A DNA stretch of 64,000 bases from Microbacterium ulmi (GTDB lineage Bacteria; Actinomycetota; Actinomycetes; Actinomycetales; Microbacteriaceae): assembly GCF_011759705.1 (NCBI RefSeq), contig NZ_JAAOZF010000002.1:1-64000 (forward strand), read 5' to 3'. Both the position numbers and the translations under genes were made by a program. The notes under the pieces are model-generated. The model saw nothing but the letters and a program-made list of their open reading frames with translations, did not search any database and was not told the DNA's origin. Shown here piece after piece: positions 28,270-34,633 of the stretch. The number at the start of each line of letters is the position of its first letter. Position 1 is the first letter of the stretch.

Positions 28270-28590
28270 GTTCGCGTGAAGGGTGTGGGAGCCTGCAGCC
28301 GTCGATCGGCGAGGCAAGGCGCTCCCAGTGGCCCTCGGAGACAACCTCGTGGGCCCCGCCGACTGCGGTGATCGCCGACTGGTCGTCGAGGGCGTAGGCC
28401 GGCCCGCCCAGCTCATCGGCCCACTGCCTCGCGGCCCACATGGCGCTGTGCGGCAGGCCCGCGGGTTCTCCAGGCGCGGGAAGATCGAGAAGTCGACCAG
28501 GCCCAGCGCACGGTCATCCCCGGTGTCCTCTGTGATCGGACCGTGCTCGGCGTACGGAGCTACCCAGGCTTCTCGCGGAGGCGGTTCCTG
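28270..28590 (-). pseudogene. frameshifted remnant of an unrecognised gene
   Basis: On the minus strand one frame reads TGDDRALGLVDFSIFPRLENP. A shift of one base within the next codon gives AGLPHSAMWAARQWADELGG and PAYALDDQSAITAVGG...EVVSEGHW. The two parts join smoothly into one protein-like sequence, so a single indel near 28445-28455 broke the gene. The 5' part runs into the promoter region of the Asp23 cluster. The family is not recognised. The 28148-28269 stretch shows nothing else. Confidence 0.45.
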
Positions 28591-28714
28591 CCGCGCCGCA
28601 GGGGTGGCGGACGCATTCGTGACGTTCTCGGCGTTCGCACCGTCATACGAGTGTCGCCGGTTCAGGGGGCGGCGGCCACACGCGAGTGCGACATCCGAAG
28701 GGGAGGAAGTCATC

Positions 28715-29170
28715 ATGGCGAACATTGCGGCGAACACGCAGGCCGAGATCCGCGCGACGGGGGCGCCGGAGTCGCGCGCCGCCGGGAAGACCACGATCGA
28801 AGACGGGGTCGTCGCCAAGATCGCGGGCATCGCGGCTCGCGACGTGAGCGGCGTCTACGCGCTGGGGGGCGGAGCGGCGCGGGCGATCGGCGCCATCCGG
28901 GATGCCCTCAACACGACCGATCTCTCGCAGGGGATCAGCGTCGAGGTGGGGGAGAAGCAGGTCGCCGTCGACGTCACCATCGTCGCGGAGTACCCGGTGG
29001 CCCTCCAGAAGGTCGCCGACGACGTGCGCACGGCGATCGTGCGCGCGATGGAGGACCTCGTCGGCATGGAGGTCGCCGAGGTGAACGTGACGGTCAACGA
29101 CGTGCACGTCCCGACCGATGAGGACCAGGACTCCGAGAGCTCCGGGTCGCAGGAGGCGCGAGTCCAGTGA
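28715..29170 (+). CDS. Asp23/Gls24 family envelope stress protein
   Basis: The 151-residue protein is a canonical Asp23/Gls24 member: TTIEDGVVAKIAGIAARDVSGVYAL, then VDVTIVAEYPVALQKVADDV and a late VAEVNVTVNDVHV. Asp23 proteins in Firmicutes attach to the membrane through AmaP and respond to envelope or alkaline stress. The ATG at 28715 follows GGGAGGAAG. It is the first gene of a chain of five overlapping genes to 30873. Confidence 0.92.
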   Translation: MANIAANTQAEIRATGAPESRAAGKTTIEDGVVAKIAGIAARDVSGVYALGGGAARAIGAIRDALNTTDLSQGISVEVGEKQVAVDVTIVAEYPVALQKVADDVRTAIVRAMEDLVGMEVAEVNVTVNDVHVPTDEDQDSESSGSQEARVQ

Positions 29171-29358
29171 CCCCCACCGTCGTCGGTGCCGCCGCGGGTG
29201 GGGCGCTCGCTCTCACGTGGATCGCACTCGGCTTCTGGGCATGCGTGCTGGTTGCGGTCGCGATGCTCGTGGGCGCAGCCGCCGCCCGCCTCGTGGAGGG
29301 GCGGCTCGACATCCATGCCCTCGCCGACGCCGTCCGCGGGCGGCGCACGTCATCATGA
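29167..29358 (+). CDS. small membrane protein (DUF2273-like) of the Asp23 cluster
   Basis: The 63-residue protein has two hydrophobic segments (GAAAGGALALTWIALGFWA and CVLVAVAMLVGAAAA) and a short basic end (RGRRTSS). Small two-helix proteins of this kind commonly sit between asp23 and amaP genes. The GTG start overlaps the asp23 stop by four bases, and the stop overlaps the next ATG. Confidence 0.75.
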   Translation: MTPTVVGAAAGGALALTWIALGFWACVLVAVAMLVGAAAARLVEGRLDIHALADAVRGRRTSS

Positions 29359-29696
29359 GTGCCGACGGCATCGCAGGGACGCGCGGCGCGACGAGGGGGA
29401 GGACCCTGATCGGCGCTCGTGCGCTGCAGCGGCTCGTCGCGCAGCTCGCGGGCGAGGCCGGCAGAGTGCCCCACCGGCTCGTGTCGGCGACGCTCGCCGA
29501 CAGGGCCGGAGCGCTCGAGGTGTCGGTCACGATGCCGTTGCGCATGGCGTCGCGGCGCGACGAGACGCTGCTCGAGCGAGGCTCGGCGGTTCGCGGCGGT
29601 GTCATCTCCGGCATGCGCGACCTCGCGGCGCGGAGAGTGGAGAGAGTCGACGTCAGGTTCGCAGGTGTCCGGCACGGAGAAGGCGGGCGCTCATGA
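29355..29696 (+). CDS. Asp23-like protein, short paralogue
   Basis: The 113-residue protein has a beta-alpha-beta pattern (LVAQLAGEAGRVPHRLVSATL, then GALEVSVTMPLRM and RVERVDVRFAGV) that follows the Asp23 fold in shorter form. The ATG overlaps the previous stop (ATGA). It is probably a partner or variant of the first Asp23 protein. The assignment rests on pattern and operon position. Confidence 0.65.
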   Translation: MSADGIAGTRGATRGRTLIGARALQRLVAQLAGEAGRVPHRLVSATLADRAGALEVSVTMPLRMASRRDETLLERGSAVRGGVISGMRDLAARRVERVDVRFAGVRHGEGGRS

Positions 29697-30262
29697 CGGC
29701 GAGCGAGCAGGCGGTGTACCGGAGGATCCTGCACCGAGAGACCCACTCGTCACGATCGCTGGCCGCGATCGTCGTCGCCTCGCTCACGGCCCTCGTCCTC
29801 GTCGGGGCGATCGCGGCCGTCGTCGGCAGCCTCCTGAACCTGCGCATGCGCGACGCACTGTCCACGGCCGTCGCCGCCGTCGTGACCGCCGTCGATGGAC
29901 GCTCGCTCCTCATCGTGGCGGGCGCCGTCGGGGTCGTGCTCGCGGTCGCCCTCATCGCGCTCGCCGTCGCACCGGGCCGCCGCGCTCGTCGGGGACGCAT
30001 CGCGCTGCGCGTCGCGATGCTGGTCGACGACGGCGTACTGGCGGATGCCGCGGCCGACGCCGTCGCGGCGCGCTGCGAGGTCGCCCGCGCGCAGGTCGTC
30101 GTGACCATGGCGCGACGACGGGCGGCGGTCACGGTCGTTCCGATCAGCGGGGTTCCCGTCGACGCCGCGTCGGCGAAGGCGGCCGCCGCGGAGACACTCG
30201 CCGCCGTCGGGTTCCCGACGCCGACGACAGCGGTCGTGGCGGCTCACGGGGTGATCGCATGA
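29693..30262 (+). CDS. two-helix membrane protein with Asp23-like C-terminus (DUF6286-like)
   Basis: The 189-residue protein has two membrane helices (SLAAIVVASLTALVLVGAIA and SLLIVAGAVGVVLAVALIAL) followed by a soluble C-terminal domain starting RIALRVAMLVDDGVLADAAAD. This resembles actinobacterial DUF6286 proteins found with Asp23 genes. It probably anchors or binds Asp23 proteins at the membrane. Overlaps both neighbours by four bases. Confidence 0.7.
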   Translation: MTASEQAVYRRILHRETHSSRSLAAIVVASLTALVLVGAIAAVVGSLLNLRMRDALSTAVAAVVTAVDGRSLLIVAGAVGVVLAVALIALAVAPGRRARRGRIALRVAMLVDDGVLADAAADAVAARCEVARAQVVVTMARRRAAVTVVPISGVPVDAASAKAAAAETLAAVGFPTPTTAVVAAHGVIA

Positions 30263-30873
30263 CATCGACGAGTCGTCTCCTCAACCGTGCCGTACTGCTG
30301 CTGCTCGGGGTCGCAGCAGGCGCCGCGGGGCTTGCGGGGCTCCTTGCCGGCGCGCAGCCCGCTTGGGCGTCGGCGTGGACGGCTTGGCTTGCGCGGCTCT
30401 CGGACGCCATCGCCGATCGTTACGACGCATCGACGGTCGCTCTTCCTGACGGGACGAGCGTCTCGGCGCTCGTGCTCATCGTGCTCGCGGCGGGGATCGT
30501 GCTCGCGGCCCTTCTCGCCGTGTTCGTGTTCACGCGCGGGCGAGGCGCTTCACGCACCGTGCTGCGGGTCGCAGACGAGCGCGGAGCGACCTCGGCCGAC
30601 CGCAGCGTCGCGGAGTCCCTTCTCGCGGGGCCGATCGACGCGCGCCCCGATGTGCTCTCCGCGCGAGCGCGAGTCTTCCGCGTGAAGGGCGCACCCGCAG
30701 TGGAGCTCGCCGTCGTCGTGCGACGCGGCGCCGATCTCGTCCGCGTGCTGACCGCCGCGGAGCAAGTCGCCAGTGACTGGGACGCGCTCATGGGGGTGCG
30801 CGTCCCGGTCCTGGTCCATCTGACAGGCCGGACCCCGCTCGTCGCAGCAGGGTCCCGCACGCGAGTGCGCTGA
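30259..30873 (+). CDS. AmaP-like membrane anchor protein
   Basis: The 204-residue protein has an N-terminal helix (AVLLLLGVAAGAAGLAGLLAG), a loop, a second helix (ALVLIVLAAGIVLAALLAVF) and a cytoplasmic domain with VELAVVVRRGADLVRVL. The arrangement matches AmaP (alkaline shock response membrane anchor) in topology and size, and its place closes the Asp23 run. It starts at ATG 30259, overlapping the previous gene. Confidence 0.7.
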   Translation: MTSTSRLLNRAVLLLLGVAAGAAGLAGLLAGAQPAWASAWTAWLARLSDAIADRYDASTVALPDGTSVSALVLIVLAAGIVLAALLAVFVFTRGRGASRTVLRVADERGATSADRSVAESLLAGPIDARPDVLSARARVFRVKGAPAVELAVVVRRGADLVRVLTAAEQVASDWDALMGVRVPVLVHLTGRTPLVAAGSRTRVR

Positions 30874-30901
30874 CAAGAAGAAGAAGGAGGAGGAGGGACG
30901 C

Positions 30902-31123
30902 ATGCGGAAGAACATCGTGATCCTCGTGATCCTGGCGGTCGCCGCCTATCTCGTGGGCGTGGAGTCCGCGAGGTCGCGCGGCAAGAACTACGAGGACCTG
31001 CGCCATCAGGTCGAACGACTGTGGAGGAGCCCCGAGGCGAAGAGATCCCGCAGTCGCATCGCCAAGCGAGCGCGCAAGGCGCTCGCGAAGACGCAGCGCA
31101 GAGTTCGCGAGCTCGCCGGCTGA
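30902..31123 (+). CDS. small membrane-anchored basic protein
   Basis: The 73-residue protein has one N-terminal membrane helix (IVILVILAVAAYLVGVES) followed by a strongly basic helical tail (RSRSRIAKRARKALAKTQRR). ATG after AGGAGGAGG. The family is not recognised. Position between the AmaP-like and CsbD genes ties it to envelope stress. Confidence 0.75.
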   Translation: MRKNIVILVILAVAAYLVGVESARSRGKNYEDLRHQVERLWRSPEAKRSRSRIAKRARKALAKTQRRVRELAG

Positions 31124-31150
31124 TCCCGACCGAGTGACGCGAAGAAGGTC

Positions 31151-31171
31151 GATCCCGGCAATGCCGGGGTC
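31151..31171 (+). terminator. intercistronic hairpin
   Basis: GATCCCGGC-AAT-GCCGGGGTC folds into a nine-pair stem with one G-T pair. There is no T-run. It may be a weak terminator or mRNA-stability element between the 73-residue gene and csbD. Confidence 0.45.
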
Positions 31172-31195
31172 GCGAACCGAAAGGAAGAAGACGCC

Positions 31196-31369
31196 ATGAG
31201 CGCAGAACACAGCATCACGAGTGCCGCCGCCAAGATCGGGGGCAAGGCCGAGGAGGCCTTCGGCAAGGTGACCGACAACGACAGGCTCGTCGCCGAAGGA
31301 TCGGCCGACCAGGTGAAGGGTCACCTGAACACTGTCGCCTCGGACGTCGAGGACTCGGTCGAGAAGTAG
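31196..31369 (+). CDS. CsbD family stress protein
   Basis: The 57-residue hydrophilic protein contains KIGGKAEEAFGKVTDNDRL and EGSADQVKGHL, the CsbD signature. CsbD proteins are abundant general-stress proteins of unknown biochemistry (sigma-B dependent in B. subtilis). ATG after AAGGAAGAAG. It fits the stress theme of the cluster. Confidence 0.88.
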   Translation: MSAEHSITSAAAKIGGKAEEAFGKVTDNDRLVAEGSADQVKGHLNTVASDVEDSVEK

Positions 31370-31436
31370 TCGCGACCCCGGCGGGCCGCATCGAGCGGGC
31401 CGCCGATCCCCACCCCTCTCTGAAAGGACACGTTCC

Positions 31437-31703
31437 ATGGGCTTCTTCAGCTTCCTTCTGCTCGGTCTGATCGCTGGCGCGACCGCCAAGCTCATCATCC
31501 CCGGCAAGCAGCGCGGCGGATGGTTCGTCACTCTTCTGCTCGGCGTCGTCGGGGCGATGCTCGGCGGGTGGCTGGGCGGGTTGATCTTCAACGTCGACCT
31601 GCAGTCGTTCTTCTCGCTGTCGACGTGGCTGCTCGCCGTCGGCGGCTCGCTCATCGTCCTGCTGATCTACGGCCTCATCGCCGGACGACGAGCGACGGAA
31701 TGA
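31437..31703 (+). CDS. GlsB/YeaQ/YmgE family membrane protein
   Basis: The 88-residue three-helix protein opens GFFSFLLLGLIAGATAKLIIP and continues with GWFVTLLLGVVGAMLGGWLGG. Both are hallmarks of the transglycosylase-associated/GlsB family, stress-induced membrane proteins. It starts at ATG after AAAGGACA. Gls24/Asp23 and GlsB often occur together. Confidence 0.88.
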   Translation: MGFFSFLLLGLIAGATAKLIIPGKQRGGWFVTLLLGVVGAMLGGWLGGLIFNVDLQSFFSLSTWLLAVGGSLIVLLIYGLIAGRRATE

Positions 31704-31824
31704 TGTGCGCGGATGATCCCGCGCGACGCACCCGCACTCTGGGGGAGGATGGGGTCGGTGCGGCGGCGACGATGCCGCCGTACCGGCTCCCTCCGGGGAG
31801 GGTGCTCCACGAGGGGGACGGTGC

Positions 31825-32391
31825 ATGACGGGTGACCACCATGGGAACGCTCTGGAGGATGCCGACGACCGAATCGTGGCGGGCCGAGCGGCGGATGGCG
31901 ATGTGGCGGCGTTCGCCGTGCTCGTGCGTCGATACACGCCGATGATGCGCGCCTACACCCGCCGCATGCTGCCGGGCAGCTCGGACGTCGACGACATCGT
32001 GCAGGATGCGCTCGTGACGGCGTGGCAACGCCTTCCCGAGCTCGCAGAGCCCGCGAAGGTCAAGAGCTGGCTCATGCGCATCGTGAGCCGCAAGGCCGTC
32101 GACCGGATCAGGTCGACGCGCCCGCAGGTCGACATCGACGAGATCCAGCATCCGCTTCCCATCGAGGCGACACCGCCGCGCATCGTCGAGACCCGCGCCG
32201 AGGTGGCGGCGCTCGGGGCAGCCCTTCGCGAGCTGCCCGACGCGCAGCGCCAGTGCTGGGTGCTGCGCGAACTCGGCGGGCTCTCCTACGACGAGATCGC
32301 GGGGGAGCTCGACGTCCCGGCCTCGACCGTCAGGGGACTGCTCGCGAGGGCCCGCCGCGACATCATCGTGCGGATGGAGGAATGGCGATGA
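31825..32391 (+). CDS. ECF-type RNA polymerase sigma factor
   Basis: The 188-residue protein has region 2 (FAVLVRRYTPMMRAYTRRM, VDDIVQDALVTAWQRLPEL, KSWLMRIVSRKAVDRIR) and region 4 (LPDAQRQCWVLRELGGLSYDEIAGELDVPASTVRGLLARAR). The stop overlaps the next ATG, so sigma and the anti-sigma-like protein are co-translated. It most likely controls the surrounding stress cluster. Confidence 0.92.
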   Translation: MTGDHHGNALEDADDRIVAGRAADGDVAAFAVLVRRYTPMMRAYTRRMLPGSSDVDDIVQDALVTAWQRLPELAEPAKVKSWLMRIVSRKAVDRIRSTRPQVDIDEIQHPLPIEATPPRIVETRAEVAALGAALRELPDAQRQCWVLRELGGLSYDEIAGELDVPASTVRGLLARARRDIIVRMEEWR

Positions 32392-33014
32392 CCGACCAGC
32401 GCGCACCCGATCCCCGCCGCCTCGGCTTCGAGCCCGACGATCTCGGCGGCCACACCATGGACGAGCTCAGCGACTACCTCGATGCCGGCCGTGTTCCGCG
32501 CAACCCGTCGATCGAGGAGCATGCGGGATGCCGGCTCGCCCTCGACGCTCTCGAGAGGCTGCGCGGACTCACGTCCGCGCTGCTCGCGGCGGATGCCGCG
32601 GCCGAGCCTCCCGCAGACGAAGGATGGGTCAAGAGGGTGCTCGGCGGCATCGCACTCGACGCGCGTTCGGGCCGACGCATCCCGTTCGCGGACCCCGACG
32701 ACTCTGCCGACCTCGGGATCACGGAGGGCGCGGTCCGTGGACTCATCCGAGCGGCCGAGAACGCCTTCCCCGGCGTGCTGATCGGCAGCTGCCGGCTCGA
32801 CGGCGACGTGACATTGCCGGGCGCGCCCATCCGTGTGGAGATCGACACGAGCGTGCCGTACGGCGAGCCGATCCCACACCTGGCCTCTCGCCTGAGGGCC
32901 GAGATCGCGGGCCGGCTCCGGCTCCATACCGAGCTGAACGTCGTCGGCATCGACATCACGGTGTACGACATCCGATCGCTGCCCGGGCCCGATCCGGAGG
33001 GGAGCGCCCCATGA
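32388..33014 (+). CDS. anti-sigma-like protein fused to an Asp23-like domain
   Basis: The N-terminal third of this 208-residue protein resembles a zinc-binding anti-sigma domain without its full ligand set: HTMDELSDYLDAG, then IEEHAGCRLALDALERLRGL, with one Cys where two are usual. The C-terminal half (about residues 108-200) has Asp23 pattern (GITEGAVRGLIRAAENAFP, IRVEIDTSVPYGEPIPHLAS, VVGIDITVYDI). It has no membrane helix. Coupling to the sigma gene (ATGA overlap) supports an anti-sigma role; this is inference. Confidence 0.65.
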   Translation: MTDQRAPDPRRLGFEPDDLGGHTMDELSDYLDAGRVPRNPSIEEHAGCRLALDALERLRGLTSALLAADAAAEPPADEGWVKRVLGGIALDARSGRRIPFADPDDSADLGITEGAVRGLIRAAENAFPGVLIGSCRLDGDVTLPGAPIRVEIDTSVPYGEPIPHLASRLRAEIAGRLRLHTELNVVGIDITVYDIRSLPGPDPEGSAP

Positions 33015-33358
33015 GCGCCGCACGGCACCGACAGGCCGCGACTGCCGTCGAAGCTGCCGTCCGGGCGACGCCCGGTGTGTCAGAGGTGTACCGCTCGGGG
33101 TCGCTCGTGTCGAGCATCGTCGACGCGGGTGCACGGCTGATCGGGCTTCGCGGCGATGCTCCGCTCGTCGTCATCGACGGAGAGGGCGCGAATGCGCACG
33201 TGGCTGTCTCGATCGGAGTGGATGCCGCGTCCGGTGCCGCGCAGACATGCCGCGCCGTCCATGCCGCGGTCGCGGAGAGCCTTCCCGAGCACGGGCTCTC
33301 CGGAGCAGTGCTGTCCATCACTGTCGCGCACGTGGTGGAGGAGGCCGACATCGCGTGA
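33011..33358 (+). CDS. Asp23-like protein
   Basis: The 115-residue protein has HRQAATAVEAAVRATPGVSEV, then ANAHVAVSIGVDAASGAAQT and LSGAVLSITVAHV, following the Asp23 fold. The ATG overlaps the stop of the previous gene. It is the last gene of the sigma/anti-sigma-like/Asp23 unit. Convergent with the glycosyltransferase at 33449. Confidence 0.65.
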   Translation: MSAARHRQAATAVEAAVRATPGVSEVYRSGSLVSSIVDAGARLIGLRGDAPLVVIDGEGANAHVAVSIGVDAASGAAQTCRAVHAAVAESLPEHGLSGAVLSITVAHVVEEADIA

Positions 33359-33448
33359 TCGGGCGCTCGGGGCGTGCTGCGTCGGCGGACGTGCTCGCTC
33401 GTGCCGGGCGGCACGTTCCTGCGCGCTTCACGTCGGCGCCCGCAGGAG

Positions 33449-34432
33449 CTACCGCCCAGTGACTGCGGCGACGCGATTGCGGATGCGGCCACCGGCCTGC
33501 CCGAAGAGCGACGCGAGGAAACCGATCGGGTCGAGCGTCATCGCCTGGCGGATGCTCTTCCACACCTCGCCGAGCTCGCGGGGTGTCCTGTGCGCCCGGA
33601 GCACTTTCCCCGCCTCGTGGGCGGCGAACATACGGCGAGCTCGTCGCCGGTTCTCGATGAGGTGACCCGCCACGTCGCTGTCGCCTCGGTCTCGCGCATC
33701 GAGGATGTGGCGCGAGAGGAATCGCTCGCTCGCTTCCCACGTCACTCGGATCGCGTCAGACCGTACGGTCTCGGCGCCGACGTGCCTGCGGTAGTGAACG
33801 AGGACGCGGGGAACTGCGACGAACTCGCCTTCGATCAGCAGCCGGCACATGAACTCCATGTCTTCGGCGCGATGGAGGCTCTCGTCGAACCATCCGACTC
33901 GCTCGGCGGAACGGCGTCGCACCACAAAGGCCGGAATGTGAGGGAAGGGCTGCTCCCCGCGAAGCATCTCCGCTCGCGAAGCAGGCTCGGCCTTCCATTC
34001 ACCGAACGGCACACCTGCCTCGTCGACGAATCGACCCGCCGCGTAGGCGGCCACCGCGTCCGGTTCGGCCTCGAGCGCGGCCACCATCTCCTCCAGGTAG
34101 TCGGGATCCCAGAAGTCATCGTCGTCCAGGAAGGCCACGTAGTCGCCGGTGCCCTGCGTCACGCCGTGATTGCGCCCGGCCGAGATGCCGCGCGTCTGAA
34201 TGCGCTCGATCGTCACCCGAGACCGCGAGTGATGCGGATCGGACGTCGCGCCCACTGCCGCCTCGACCGCGTCCGCGAGTGCGGCTGGATCCGGGGAGCC
34301 GTTGTCGACGATGACGTAGCTCCAGTGCGCGTGGCTCTGCCCGAAGACGGAAGCCGTCGCCTCGCGCATGAACTCGCCCGAACGGTTCGTGGGAGTGACG
34401 ACATCCACCACGGCACTGGTATTCACCTCCAC
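33449..34432 (-). CDS. family 2 glycosyltransferase
   Basis: The 327-residue GT-A enzyme has the N-terminal strand VVDVVTPTNRSGEFMREATAS and the nucleotide site SYVIVDNGSPDP. The DXD-type metal motif is FLDDDDFWDPDYLEEM, and the acceptor-side motif is RAEDMEFMCRLL. It probably builds a cell-surface polysaccharide or glycoconjugate. ATG 34432 is used. A GTG seven codons downstream, after GGAGGTGA, is a plausible alternative start. Confidence 0.88.
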   Translation of the reverse strand: MEVNTSAVVDVVTPTNRSGEFMREATASVFGQSHAHWSYVIVDNGSPDPAALADAVEAAVGATSDPHHSRSRVTIERIQTRGISAGRNHGVTQGTGDYVAFLDDDDFWDPDYLEEMVAALEAEPDAVAAYAAGRFVDEAGVPFGEWKAEPASRAEMLRGEQPFPHIPAFVVRRRSAERVGWFDESLHRAEDMEFMCRLLIEGEFVAVPRVLVHYRRHVGAETVRSDAIRVTWEASERFLSRHILDARDRGDSDVAGHLIENRRRARRMFAAHEAGKVLRAHRTPRELGEVWKSIRQAMTLDPIGFLASLFGQAGGRIRNRVAAVTGR

Positions 34433-34537
34433 ATACTGGCATGTCCCGCTGGCGGCGGATCACGCGGTGCACGACCCCGGCGTGATCCCGTCGCCACGAC
34501 TTCCGCACTCATTCGCTGGAGGGCGCCGTGTCCGTCA

Positions 34538-34581
34538 TGGTCTGACCACGCCTTGTGTGGTCAGACCACATGCGCTACGAT
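34538..34581 (+). promoter_or_regulatory. adhE promoter with two GntR/FCD-type operators
   Basis: Two 11-base palindromes lie 20 bases apart: TGGTCTGACCA (34538-34548) and TGGTCAGACCA (34558-34568). The second fills the spacer between -35 TTGTGT (34553-34558) and -10 TACGAT (34576-34581), 17 bases apart. The sequence fits the TGGTNNNACCA consensus of FadR/LldR-like GntR repressors. Placement suggests repression. Confidence 0.75.
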
Positions 34582-34633
34582 GGACGCAGGGCAAAGGTGC
34601 GGGCACTCGGCCCGACCTGGGTAGGAGGATCCG

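Noticed and set aside
22400..28700. Prophage or integrative element at tRNA-Pro
   Set aside because: No integrase, no phage genes and no second copy of the tRNA 3' end were found, so only a decayed insertion hotspot is claimed.
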